Shown here piece after piece: positions 47,733 through 60,150 of a stretch of 64,000 nt of DNA (the stretch's first letter is position 1; every line of letters starts with the position of its first letter). Source of the DNA: Anaeramoeba flamelloides (Eukaryota > Metamonada > Anaeramoebidae); contig JANTQA010000057.1 of the NCBI GenBank assembly GCA_027625915.1, positions 186,001-250,000 on the forward strand, read 5' to 3'. The translations under genes and the position numbers were made by a program. The notes below the pieces were generated by a model that ran no database searches, was not told the DNA's origin, and saw nothing but the letters and a program-made list of their open reading frames with translations.

Positions 47733-50312
47733 TTTTTAATTATTTTAGAAATTAACTCTTTACAATTATTTGTTTTTTTTTCTTTTACTATTTTTTAAAA
47801 ATTTAAAAAAAAAAAAAAATTTTTTTAATAATAAATATATATATGTATATATATATTTTTCTCATAAAAACAAAATTATTTGAATAATAATTCCCTGTGA
47901 CTTACCAATAATTATTTTTAAAAAAAATAAACAACCAATAATAATAAATAAAATTTTTAGTAACTCTCTAATTATTTTATTTATTTTTAAATTCAATTAT
48001 TTTAATAAATTTCTTTTTTTTTATTTTTTTTTGAAAAAAATACCTTTTTAAAAGATCTTTTTAATATCAATTTTAAACAGTTTTAATAAATTGTATGTTT
48101 CTAAATTTTATTTTTTGTTTACTTGTTCTTTGATTCTGTTGTTCTAGTCTTTTTTTTTTTAATCATTTTAAGTATTCTTTTAGAAAATTCCAGATTCAGA
48201 ATAAGATTAGATTTTTTTAATCTTTTTGATGCACACATTATTGTCTGAAATTATTAAGTTGAAAAATTATTCCTGAAGTTTTAAAATAAATTTTCAAAAG
48301 ACTATCTTTCGAAGATGAAGAATCAGAATTCGGTCCAAATTTAATAATAAAAATACAAATAAGAAATCGATATAGATAGATTTAGTGTGAGAAAGAATAT
48401 GGGAATTAACCTTTACATAAAATGAGTATTTTGAAATGGTTAACTTTTTTTTATGTGTGACATACACTTTCGATATTAAAACGGTAGTTAATTTTCATCT
48501 GCTTTAGATCTAAGTGCTAATTAGTTTAATTTTATTAACTCAAATATACACAAAACCAAAAAGACATAAGTGTGGGATTGGTGAAATCGAGGATTTTTTT
48601 CCAAATTGAAGTTACTATATTTGATAAATTACTGAATATATACTTGGTTAATGATTTTAATGTGTGTAAGGAATTGTTACAGGTTCTAAGAGGTTTTGTA
48701 GGTAGGATTATAGTTAATTTTTTTTTTTTTTTTTTTTGGACATCTTTTACAAAAAGTGATTATGAGAGTTTTAGAAAAATGGAAATACATTATTACAAAT
48801 ACATACATCACTTACAGTTTTTCAAAAAAAAAAAAAAGAAAGAAAGTTGTGAGGAAGACTCAGAGTAGGAGGTATATTGTTATCAGGATAAAAAAAAAAA
48901 AAAAAAAAGTAGAAATCAGTTAGATTATTTCTTTAAATTGCTTTTAAATTCATACATGCTAATTAAACATTTAACTCAAAAAATCAATAAAGAAGAGAGT
49001 AATTAAATTTTAGAAACATCATTTCATATTGATTTTTCGTGAATCTTTTGTTTTTTGAACTAATATTGAGTAAAATATTTTTTAAAAACAATGAAAAAAA
49101 AAATTTCATTTATCTATTGGAAAATAACAGTTTTTATTATCTTGTTGCAATGAATCAAATCTTTTCTCATTTTTTCAATAAGCATGCTTAATTGCTCACA
49201 AAAAAAAACTTTTTATGGTGTTCTTGATAACTTGTTATAATTTTTTTTTTTAATTTTACACGTTTTTACTTGTTCTGTAGATAGAGAGATGGTTAAAATG
49301 TCTAAAAATCAAAATTAACACCAAAAAGTATAAAAAAAAAATCAAAAAGTCAGGAAAGGTAAAAAAAAAAAAAAACTTGTATTAATAATTGTTGTTCTTT
49401 TTTAAGTAATCTAAAGAATTGTTTTGATAAAATAATACCTAGAACTTGTTTAAATTTAAACGTCTTGTAACATAACTTACATGAATTGTTCGACTTCAAA
49501 TTATGGTAAAAAATAAAAAAAGACCTAGGTTTTCGTTTTTTCTTTTGAATAAATGCACAAAGTAATGAGACTAAACTTTCTGATTTGAGTTTATTAATGG
49601 TACTCTTTATAATTTTTCCAAATTATTCCATTAGAACACATATATAAACCGTGGAGGAATTCATTTTAAAAAATTTTTTATTGCCTTTTGAAAGTTTTTA
49701 AATTTTCATTTACATGAAATCTTTCAATGTCAAAATAATTATCTAAATATCAAAAAGTGATCTTGTGAAAAAAATGTTATTTTTACACTTTCTTGAAAAA
49801 TCAATATATTGATTTCATTCATTAGGTTAACCAATTTTGTGTTTAAAAGTTTTCTTTCAATTAAATTCAAATAATAAAAATTACAATTACATGATTTTTC
49901 GAAAACTCTTTAAATCAATACTATTAAGAATTTGGTTTCTCTGAGTGGAATTTACCAAAAAAATATAGTTTACTTTTTTGGTATTTTACTTGTTTTTTTT
50001 TTTTTTTTTATTTTGATCAATTTTCTTTAATTACTCATTTCCCTCAATAAACAAAAAAAAGAAATTGCTTATTTTAAAACAATTACCTTTTTTAGTGTTA
50101 ATTTTTACACGATCTGACGGGTTCTGTGTATATAACTCAAAATAACACCATAAGTTTTGTTTGCTGGATTTAAGTTGTAGAACAATTTCTTTGAAATAGT
50201 TTTGATTTTAAATTAAGGGAACAGACTCTGGATTTTAAATATCAAAACAAAAAACCATTTTTCTCATAAAAACTTTAAATAAAAGATGTCAAGGTATTTA
50301 TTTAAAAGAAAT
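47733..50312. other. Intergenic region between the Rab and gelsolin-fold genes
   Basis: About 2.6 kb between convergent genes. It has TA tracts near 47836, long A and T runs, and an open frame at 48572-48868 ending in KKKKKKESCEED, with no recognised similarity and a T18 run in the middle. No gene, MITE or inverted-end element was recognised. Confidence 0.35.
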
Positions 50313-53300
50313 TTAATTTTCTTTTTCTGATTTTTTTTCATCATCTCTGGTATTATGATTATATATATATATTTCATTTAGATTTCTATTTACATTTTCA
50401 TCATCGTCCACTTCTTTCTCTTCATCATCTTGGTGATTTTCTTTTTTTACTTTCTCGATTTTCTCTTCTGCTTTATCTTTTTCTTCCGCTTCTTCATTTT
50501 CCAGTTCAGAAATTTGATTTAAAAGATTTTTAATGTTAAAGATTAATTTTTCATTTTCATTTGCTTTTTCATTTTCATTTTCATTTTCATTTTCATTTTC
50601 ATTTTTTGTTTTGTTTTCTCTTTCCACAGTCCCTCCATTTTCATTTGTAACATTATTGTCATTCTTTTTTTTGTTTTTTTTATTTTGATCAATATTTTGA
50701 AGACTTGATTTATAATCATTATTTTCATAATTGATTGGCATTTCGAGTCTATTAGTAAATATAAATCTTTTATTATTTGTAAAAACTTGATAATTTTTTT
50801 TTGGTAAATTTAAAAATAAATCTTTAAATTCTTTTCTTGGATTATTGTCATGAATTAAAAAGGAAATTTTAGTTGTTGAATTCAGAATTATAAATATTAA
50901 ATTTTCGGCCTGTTCAGAAAATTTTAATTTTATACTTTGAATGCTATAAAGAACCAAGTTTAATGCAGGAGAACGAAGTACAAATTTTTCATGATCGATT
51001 TCAATTTCTGCATTACATAAAAAATCTTCATCTTTGTCTAATAATTCAATAGGAAAAATTGAACCATTAAATTTTAATAACATATTTGGTTCAAGATCTT
51101 TACGAATTAAAAAATTAGAAATATTAATTTCTTTTTTTTTCTTTTTCTTTTTCTTTTTTTCTTGTTTTATTTCATTTTCATTTTCGTTTTCATTTTCATT
51201 GTGATTTCCTTTTTCTTTTTCTTTTTCTTTTTCTTTTTCTTTTCCTTTTCCTTTTTCTTTTACCTTTTCCTTTTCCCTTTTCTTTTCTTTTTCTTTTTCT
51301 TTTTCTTTTTGTTTTTCATTTTCTTTTTGTTTTTGTTTTTCTTTTTTATTTTCATTTTCGTTTTCTTTATCTTTTTTATTTTCATTTTCTTTTTCTTTTT
51401 CATTCAAATTCAAATTCTTTGGTAGTTTATTATTTTGAATTTTGGCGTTTGATTCTTTTCGAATTTTTTCTAATTTTTTTTTTAAAAAAATAAGATCTGG
51501 TGAATTGGGCTCAAAGGCAAAAATGCCTTTTTCAATTTTTTCTCGATCTATTGAAAATAATTTTAAAAATTTTTCTTCTTCCTTCCCTTCTCTTTGTCTA
51601 CTTATTTCAAGTGGCTTTTTGCCCTTGGTAGATTTATTTTTAGTCATGCTAAATGCACTTTTCAAAGCTACAACACGGTTTCTTCCACTTGTTTCAATAC
51701 CATTCCACATATAAACTAATTTTTTTGTTTTGAAAATATAGCATGCCTTTTTATCTAGTTCTTTAACAGATTTGATAGTGTGCCTTTCAATTGGAATTTC
51801 TTTACAATTAATTATTTTCCATGTGTATGAATTTGGTTCGCTTCCATTATTATTCACATTTTGTGGTTTTTTCATTTTTTTTACATTATTTTTTTTATTT
51901 TTGATTGTATTTTGAGAATTATTTCTTTGAATCATTTTCCTTACACTTTTTGTTTTCTTTGCATTTTTAGGGCTGCTTTTTTTAATTTTTTTTGGTTTGT
52001 AAATATTTTTTCTGGTATTAAATTTCCCATAATTTGAGACACTGAATGATCTTATTCTTGTCAAATTTTCTTTTTTTTGTATTCCTCTTTCTTTTCCTCT
52101 CCCTCTTCCTCTCCCTCTTCCTCCCCCTCCCCCTCTTCCTCCCCCTCTTCCTCCCCCTCTTCCTCCCCCTCTTCCTCTCCCTCTTCCTCTCCCTCTTCCT
52201 CTCCCTCTTCCTCTCCCTCTTCCTTTTCTTACCTCCGTGCCTGTTTTGACTTTTTTTTTAATTGGGCTTTTTGTATTTGATTGTATTTTATTCTTTTTTT
52301 CATTAATATTATTTTCATTTTTATTCCCATTTAAAATTTTTTTTCTTCCTCTTCCTCTTCCTCTTCCTCTCCCTCTCCCTCTCCCTCTCCCTCTCACTTT
52401 CCTTTTACTTCTTACAATCTTACTTTTGTGATTATTAGTTGTTGAATTATTTTTATTATCTTGATCTGATAGCTTTTCTTTAATATCTGTAGTATACAGT
52501 TTTTTTTTTGGAATTCTATTACTTTGTTGTTTTAAACTTAGAACTCTTTTTCTTATTATTTTGTGTCTAACGATTTTTGGATCCGATTTTATTCTTTTGA
52601 CATTTTTTTTTTGATAGGAAACTTGTTTTGGGTTTGGAATTTGTTTTGTAGTTCCTATTTTTGTTTTTTTTCTTGATAAATTTATTCTTTGTTTTCCATT
52701 GCTTTGAACAATTGACTTATTTGTTTTTTCGTTTCTTTTGATCATACGCTTATCTGACCCTCTTCCACTTCCACTTCCTCTTCCTCTTCCTTTCCCTCTT
52801 CCTTTCCCTCTTCCAATTCCACTTCCTCTTCCTCTTCCTCTTCCTTTAAATTTTGTAGTTTTGCTCTTTGTGATTAATTTTTTGTAACTTTCACCTTGGT
52901 TTGTTAATTTTTTTTTTTTTTTTTGTTTCCTTTGAATACTTTGTAGTTGCAATTTCATATCGCCTCTTCTTGACAAACTATAAGATCGATTAAAAACACC
53001 ATTTTTTGTTGGGGACCTGCTGGATTTTTCTGATTGTTTTTTTGATCCTACAAAAAAGGGAATTGTTTTTAGAGTTTTTTTATTGTTTATTTTTTGAAAA
53101 GAACGGAACAAATATTTATTTATTAAATTTTAGAAAAGGAGAATCAAGGTATTTAATTGAAAAAAGGTATATACGGTTCTTTTTGTTTATTTTATTTATT
53201 TTATTTATTTTTGTTTGGATTTTGAGGTTATGGATTTTCAATTTTTGAATTTCTTCCAACCTCTTTTGCTTTTTTAGTTCCTCTTTTGTGTTTATCGATT

Positions 53301-53631
53301 TTTTTACTTTCTCAACTTGTAATTGAAGTGATTGAATCAATTCAGTTTGTTTATTTTTTGGTTCTTTTATTAGAGGTGTTTCTTCAACACTTTTTAATTT
53401 TATATTCATCAATTTTTCCAATTCCCCATCTTCAAAATGTTCTTGTTTTTCCTTTTCTTTTTGTTTTTCATCAACACCTTCATCTTCGTCTTCAGATCTT
53501 GAATCTGTTGAAGTGTTGAATTCTTCGTCACTTTCTGATTCAACAAGATCTTCTTTTACAAATAGAGAGTCCAATGATCCCCCTTCTTTTTTTGTTTGTT
53601 CTTGAATATTTGGGGAAGTGTTGCTCATCAA
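50313..53631 (-). CDS. RG-rich protein with gelsolin-like domain
   Basis: Two exons, 53631-53175 and 53047-50313, join in phase 1 across a 127-bp intron (GTATAT...TTTTTTGTAG) to give 1063 residues. Exon 1 is acidic, with coiled-coil tendency in LQLQVEKVKKSINTKEELKK. Three RG blocks follow (about residues 218-251, 368-388 and 426-471; RGRGRG, GGRGGG) in a basic region. About 555-650 is gelsolin-like: ACYIFKTKKLVYMWNG, GRNRVVALKSAF, PLEISRQREGKEEEKFLKLF, corresponding to the 'vyil....iyvW.G..as...k..A' strands and the 'v.eg.E...F...F' end of the family. A KE/NE repeat (about 700-790) leads to a region resembling a PH fold (about 791-920; SIQSIKLKFSEQAENLIFII). The acidic tail ends EKKSEKEN. Gelsolin domains usually bind actin or calcium. 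The RG blocks suggest nucleic-acid or protein binding. Function is not established. Confidence 0.75.
51140..51400 (-). repeat. KE/NE coding microsatellite
   Basis: Hexamers of GAAAAA, GAAAAT and similar encode Lys-Glu and Asn-Glu alternation between the gelsolin-like and PH-like regions. A second NE tract lies at 50560-50605. The opposite strand yields artefactual F-rich frames. Confidence 0.85.
52090..52400 (-). repeat. RG-coding polypurine microsatellite
   Basis: Two blocks (52090-52225 and 52345-52395) of GGAAGAGGGAGAGGAAGAGG-type repeats on the coding strand encode Arg-Gly runs; the plus strand is almost pure C and T. A third block is at 52765-52850. These are the most GC-rich stretches of the window apart from the homopolymers. 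Confidence 0.9.
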
Positions 53632-54812
53632 ATCTCTTTGAAAATTTTCTTTTAATTTGGAGAAATTTGAATAAAAATTTTCCTCAAAAAATGAAATTGT
53701 TTTATTTTCAAAGTTCTTTTTCTTTAAAATTAGTTCTTAAAAAATTCTTTGAATAGAGTCAAAAACCCTTTTTTTAAGACTAAAATAAAATAGAAACTCT
53801 CACCAGATTCATTCTCTTATTTTTTTTGATTATTTTTGACAAAAATTGAAACCATTTTTTTGTCAAAATTTTGAAGAAATAATTTTTGTTTGTTTAAGAT
53901 GAGGAAATTTAAACTACCCAATTTACAATCAATTAAAATGAAAAACAGACGACCAAGATCAAAAAAGACTGAGATTTTGATTTTATTTTTTTTTCACTTA
54001 AGGACTACGTTTCCGCCCTTGGAGGGTTTGAGTAATTGTGTTATTTCACTTTCGCTTCTCAAAAAAAATTTTCACATGGAAGAAATTGGACAAAAAAAAA
54101 AAAAAAACATTTTTTCTCATCTTTACCTTTTCACCGAAAACTATTTTTCTTAGTTTTTCAATGAAAAGGAAAATTGAAAATAACAAAAAAAATAATTGCA
54201 AAAAATTTCTTTTGGGAATTTTCAAGTGGATTTCAAATTTGAGAACATTTCAAACTTGTAAAAGTAAATTTAAAAAAGATGTAGAACAGCTCTTGAAAAT
54301 AGTGTGAGTTCCGAAAGTTGAAATGGAAATTCTAAAATATTAAAATCAAAATTTAGCATGATCTAACAAGGTAAAAATTGTGAAAATTGTTGAAATTGTG
54401 AAAATTTCAGATTTTTTCGAAAAGAAATTCTCGTTGGACAAATATTACTTGGATTACATAACTTATCCAAGGGTGATTTTGGACATTATTTCACTGTTTT
54501 CACCTAAAAACATAGTCCTTAAATGCGAATATTTCTTCAAGTTTAATGATAACACAATTTTTAAAAAATTATTAGAATTCTAACCAAGAACTTTTAATAT
54601 TCGGAATTAAGATTCTTGTCATTAATTGTTGTTTTTATTTTTTATCAAGATCCTTTATTCAGATTCTCTGAATTTCAATATTTTCTTTTTTGTTATCAAC
54701 TTAATGATTAATTTTTCAGATGAAAATGGCGATTTTTTAATAAAAAAAACTCTTGAAAGAGTTCCATAATCTCACTTAAATGATCACCTGAGAATTATAT
54801 TTCAAAAAAATA
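53632..54812. other. Divergent upstream region with a possible small gene
   Basis: Open frames on the plus strand at 53890-54153, 54038-54307 and 54380-54583 overlap or follow one another. The piece from the ATG at 54161 (MKRKIENNKKNN...LRTFQTCKSKFKKDVEQLLK) and the piece after the good acceptor GAAAATTTCAG at 54411 (FFEKKFSLDKYYLDYITYPR) could be two exons of a small gene divergent from the gelsolin-fold gene. The donor GTGAGT near 54303 does not preserve the longer downstream frame, so I do not call a gene. Confidence 0.25.
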
Positions 54813-55010
54813 CAGTCAGTTTCACTTTTAAGGCACAAACTTTCAACGAAATTTAAGGCACAAAAAAAATCCCAAATTAAGGTACAAAATTCAAATTCTA
54901 GTAAAAATAAATTGTAAAAAAAAGCAATTCCAAATTATGTGCCTTAATTTTAGATTTTTTTGTGCCTTAAATTTCGTAGAAAGTTTGTGCCTTAAAAGTG
55001 AAACTGACTG
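54813..55010. mobile_element. 198-bp MITE, well-preserved copy
   Basis: Left end CAGTCAGTTTCACTTTTAAG, right end CTTAAAAGTGAAACTGACTG, an exact 20-bp inverted pair that continues inward for about 50 bp with very few mismatches. TA flanks both sides (54811-54812 and 55011-55012). With the copy at 61125 it is the best preserved and probably among the youngest. Confidence 0.9.
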
Positions 55011-58000
55011 TATGAAATTTTGAATATTTTTAAAATTTTCCTAGATCCTACCAAAATTTGATTTTAAAATTTCATAATTTGCATTTCAAATCAACCAACT
55101 CAAAACAAATTCCCAAGTTGTTTGAAATATTTTTGAGAGTTACTTTTACTCGTTTAAGTGGTTTCAAATTTGAATTTGTGTTTGAAAATACCTTTTAGTT
55201 ATTTTTTTTTTAAATCGAAATTTTAATTCAACAATTATTTGAAAAATTTTTTTCTTTTAACTTGATTTTAGCTTTTAAATTAGTATTATTTTTTAATCCA
55301 ATTTCTTCAGAATGAAAATATTTTTTGAGAAGTGAATGTAAAATAACACAGCAAACAAATGTCCCCCACCCATAGGGTTGATACTTATTCCTTCATGTAA
55401 TGATTTTTTTATTATTTCTGTAAATTTTACCTCAAAATATTCATCATTTTTTAAAAACTATTTCTAATATTTTATTGTTAATTATTTTTGAAAAAATTTG
55501 AAACACTCTGCTTTTTTGAGACCAACTAATTAAATTTTATAAATTTGAAATTATGAAAAATTAATAAAAAATCAAATTATTAAAAAATGAGATTTAATTT
55601 AAAGATTAAGGAAGTAATATTCATATGGGTTAACATTGGTTTCCAAATATTTAAATTAATAAAGCCATTTCGATCAAAATTGGGGTAAATTTATTTTAAA
55701 ATTTATCTCATAAACTCAATCATCAAAAAATAATTAAATATACAAAATCATCAGCTACCATTTATAGATTCTTGATAATACTTCAATTTTTTTTTCTTAA
55801 TATTGTATTGCATAAATAAAAGATATTAAATTTATGATCTCGTTTTTATCTGATATTTTTTAAGCGTGAAATTTGATATTTATAATTTTATTTTTAATGG
55901 AAACAATCGTTATCATAACTTGTTTAATCTGGAAATTTTTTTCAATAGAATTGAAAACATATAATGTATTTGATAGTTTAAAAAATTGTTTGTACCCTTT
56001 CAATATTTCCAATTTTTTTTATTGGAATTCGTTATATATTGTTTTCTCCAAAAATAGTGCTAGTTTTTTTTTTTTCATTTTTGGGAAATATTTAAATGAC
56101 CATATTTAGAAATAAATACCATGGACATTGATTCAATCAGTATTAATATTTAACTTAATTTTTTATTATCAATTAACAAATAGTTACACTAGTATAGATG
56201 AATCTTTATGAGGTGTAAAAAAAAAAAAAATACCCACTTTTTTAGAAATACCTTAGATATCTAGGTATGTGTGTTTATATGTGGGTATTTATTTTCCCAT
56301 CTACTGAGGTAATTTATTTTTTAAAAAAGTTTCTTTTAATTGTTATTAACACAAAAATTAGTTTAAAATATAGTTTTTCTTAGAGATTTATTATATTCTG
56401 GTTAAACAAATTCCCAGAATCTTTTTCAAAAAATGAGAAAATAATAATAATACATTGAAAAATTTTGTTTTTTAGTTTCAAATCAAAATAATTTAATGTA
56501 ATGTCAAAATGGTGTATTTAGCTTCTTCTTTGTTTGAAATTGGAATAACTATTGAAAAAAAAAATTTTTTTTTTTCGATTAAAAAAAAGAAATTTTTATC
56601 AAAATTATAAAAACTGAAATTATACAACTTCTTTTTTTATGTACTGGGTGAAATTTACCATAACCTAAATCATACCATTCCAAAACATTAATGGAAATAA
56701 AACTATTCTTTAGATTAGTTGAAAACTAAATTTTACATTTTTTTTTTTTGCTTTATTCAACTCAAACTAAAATAAAAGCTAACTTTTTACTTATTTTGAA
56801 ATTAATATTGTTTTTTTTTAAGAGTTTATTTATAATTTTTTAAACATATTTAGAAACTAACAATGGAAATTAGATAATATTGTTAATAAAATGTTTATTA
56901 ACGTGTTAATAATGCTTATCATTTCTCCTTCCACTCTGTGAATTTATGAATTAAATCATTATCTATTGAAGATTCTATATCGTATCATTAAAAACTGTTT
57001 TGTTACACTTTATCAAAGAATTTTAATTTTATATTTTTGACGTATTATAATATAAAATTAAAATTTAAGATAGTTGCCCAGAAAACGTGCATCAATTGAG
57101 GAAAGCAAACGTTTTAAATAAATCTTAGGTTTATTATTATTATTATTATTATTATATTATCCCAAACACAATACCTAAATCAAAATTCAATAGTTTACCC
57201 TAGGTTAAATTGATTTTGAAGGTTAATTCCTTGATATTCTGAGAACTTTTTAAATTTTAGATATTATTTCAATCATTTTTTTTGCTATTTTTCATATTTT
57301 TGTTACAATATTTATTTTTTTAATACTTTATTTATATAACCATTGAAAGTAGTGTAAAATCAGAATCAAAGACCAAATGGGTATAAAAATAATCCTAAAA
57401 GTACAAAAATCTAACAAAAATATGTAACTTTAATGAAGTTATTTTTAAAGCAAAAACCTTATCTAGCATAAGATAAAATAAAAAAATCATAATTTTTTTA
57501 AAGGGGTTAACCTCTACCACGGAGAAGCGGAAAATTAATATATGTTGTTATTGGTACAAATCTCATTAGTTCTCAATGGTTCAAAAATCTCTGAAAATCT
57601 AATGAGCCAAATATGAATATAAGTTGATCCTCTTATCAATTAAAAATGATTCTTTTATCTGTAAAAAAACAAAAAATTCCATAAAAAACTACTTTTGGCA
57701 ACAAATTTAGAGGTTTTAATCTCCATTTTTAGACTCATAAGTTTCAAAATATCTTTGTTAATTTTCTTGTGAAATGTAGATTAGTTACTAAAAAAATCAA
57801 TTTTTTTCAAAAAAATTAATAATTAACCAATAGATTCTTTTGACCAATTATTTTGCAATCTTGGAAATATATTGATTTTACAATTAGCTTGATATATGGT
57901 AAACACAATTTATCAACCTTTGCGTTTTATAAGTTGTTGATTATTGAGTTAATCTTTGACATTAAACAATTTAAAAATATTTTTACTTTTGGAAGCTCAA

Positions 58001-58429
58001 AAGATGAATGTTAAATACAGGAATACTATTATTTTGCGGTTTATATTTTTAGATTGGAAAAGGAATTAAAATATATTTTTCCAAAATTTTAATTTTTAAT
58101 AGTCATCATTGGTAAAAAATGTAAGAATTTAATATGTAAAAATATTTATAAACACATTTATAAGAGTCATGTGAATCACATAGCACAAATATCATTTACC
58201 ACCCAATTATAAAAAAAAATATTTATTGACGAATCTAGTGTGAAGCTAATGCATAAACACCCTGTTTTTGAAATTTTTTTTTTCTTGTCTCAAATACAAA
58301 TCTATTGAACTAATGAATAGTATACTTAAGTTCAAAATACATTTTAAAAATAAACTCTATTTTTTGAGAAATATTTTATATTTGATACTTTATTTTTTAA
58401 ATTTCTCTTCTAAATAATAGAAATTAAGG
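55011..58429. other. Gene-poor AT-rich DNA
   Basis: About 3.4 kb with no supported gene. It contains a (TTA)n tract at about 57129-57156 and a small inverted pair near 57020-57065 (AATTTTAATTTTATA facing TATAAAATTAAAATT). The open frame 55873-56109 is F/I/K-rich and has no similarity I recognise. Confidence 0.35.
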
Positions 58430-59260
58430 CAGTAAGTATATTTTATCATTCTGGAACATTTTAATTGTGTTAACATTAGTGAAAAAAAAATATTTTTGAA
58501 TACCACCAGATATTGAAACTTTTAAACGTAAAGGTCATTCACTAATCTATTCGTGCAAAGAGTCAAAGTAATTCAATGTTGAGTCTTTCATTTTTTCAAT
58601 TTTTTGGGCATCATATTTTGATTAAAATTTTGGTTTTATAAAATTTGGGTTTGGATCTAGAGATTTGTTTTATATGAACGATTGAAATTAATCCAATAGT
58701 CAAATAAAATAATATACCCGAGAAGGTCTGTATTTGAATCAAATATTTTCTTTTAAAATACTAAACACAAAAGATCACCCATCCAAATAAATTTATTGAA
58801 ATAAAAAATGAAAAAAAAAAAAAAAAATCGATAGAAACCTAAATTTCAAGATTCCTTTTCTTGGTCTTCTTTATTTGTACAAATACAAACTTTTTTTTTC
58901 CTTGACTTTCTCTCCCCATTCCTATTTATTATTATTTTACAAAAAATTTATGACAAAATTGCTGATAAAATTCATTTTTTAAATATTTTTATCAAACCAA
59001 GCCAAAACAAAGAAAACTATTTCAAAAATTAAATAGGGTGGTTGAATTTTTGGGTTCAAAAAAACAGTTACAAAAGATTCAACTCAAAATAATTGAAAAA
59101 ATCAAGAAAAAATTTCAATCAGATTCAGAATTATTTGGAGTTCGCAATTTAAATCAAAAATAAATAATTATAAATTCAAACAAATTTGTCCAATAAACGC
59201 TTCTTCTCAAGAAGAATTAAAAAAATATCTGATTTTCTAAAACTAGAATTAGAAAAAATA
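58430..59260 (-). mobile_element. Element F, partial copy
   Basis: Reverse-complement relative of 25970-26790. Shared words include CCACCAGATATTGAAAC, TTCACTAATCTATTCGTG, AAACACAAAAGATCACC, CCAAATAAATTTATTGAAAT and TTCTTCTCAAGAAGAATTAA. The terminal inverted repeats found at 25253/26992 were not seen here, so this copy is truncated at both ends. Confidence 0.55.
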
Positions 59261-59970
59261 AATAATTAAAGGCAAAATGGAGTGCTAAACATAATAACAG
59301 TTTTTTTAAGGCTATATTTTGGTTATCACCATTTTTCTTGGATTGATTTGAATTATTAAAAATTTGTTGAAAAAATTGATTATTTTTGCAATATCCAAAA
59401 CCACACAAACATTTTCAATAATAAAGTAGACTTACCTTATTTTTATTGATTCTATTGAAAATTATAGAATGGACTTACCTTGGAAGTTGATTGATTTCTT
59501 TTTGTAAATCAATTTTACTTTTCATTTCATTTTAAGGTTACCGATGGAAAACTGATTTGAACTGTTTCTTTGAGTATCAAAAACTTATATTCTTTACAAG
59601 TTTAAAATGATTATTGTATTTTTTTTGAGATAAAGTAGTTTTTTAAACTGAGTTATTATAGAACTTAGTGGTTTTATTTTTAAAGTGTATTTTTGTACAC
59701 TTCCTTTACAGGCAATTTTATTTCTTTTTACTTTCAAATAAAATAATTTTTTTTAAATAATTTAGAAAGATGTTGGATTTTGAACTTTTCAAAAATGGGA
59801 GAAATGGAGAAGAATTTTTAAAAATAATAATTCATTTCTGAAAATAGAATTTAAATTAAGTTTGAATTGTAGTTATCAGATTTTTACTTTGTTTTTCAAT
59901 TTCAAGATGTGGTAATATTTTTTTTAAAATTTGCTATTTACTTGAAGATTTTTTTTAGTTTACAAGTACC
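59261..59970. repeat. Family L copy and AT-rich DNA
   Basis: About 59261-59430 resembles the reverse complement of 36190-36330 and the plus strand at 43910-44040 (GGCAAAATGG/GACAAAATGG, TTCTTGGATTGATTTGAATT, AAAATTTGTTGAAAAAATTG). A duplicated TAGACTTACCTT/TGGACTTACCTT occurs at about 59428 and 59471. The rest shows nothing. Confidence 0.35.
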
Positions 59971-60150
59971 TTAAGGTTTACAATCCCTGAAAATGGAATT
60001 AAGATTATCTTGGGTTGGGTGTGGGGACATGTTATTTTGTTTCTTATCTGATCGATCTTGGTTGTGGTATGGGTTTTAATAGTTGTTCAAAAGGCAATTT
60101 TATTTTTTTTTTTTTCCCAAATCCGAATTGAAGAGTCTAAGAATAAGGAG
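59971..60150 (+). repeat. Single arm of foldback family M
   Basis: TTAAGGTTTACAATCCCTGA, AGATTATCTTGGGTTGGGTG, GGGACATGTTATTTTG, GATCGATCTTGG and GGGTTTTAATAGTTGTTCAA follow the same order as the left arm of the element at 40373. No opposing arm was seen within 1 kb. The plus-strand frames at 60083-60579 that follow are T-rich and unsupported. Confidence 0.55.

Noticed and set aside
51162-51425. F-rich plus-strand frame resembling a membrane protein
   Set aside because: It is the antisense of the KE/NE microsatellite in the gelsolin-fold gene.
52046-52431. Plus-strand frames rich in LFLSL and SSPSS
   Set aside because: They are antisense of the RG-coding repeats.
53116-53176. Exon 1 of the gelsolin-fold gene read on to its own stop as a separate 171-residue protein
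   Set aside because: A GTATAT donor and TTTTTTGTAG acceptor join it in phase to the long downstream frame, and the readthrough tail is unlike the rest.
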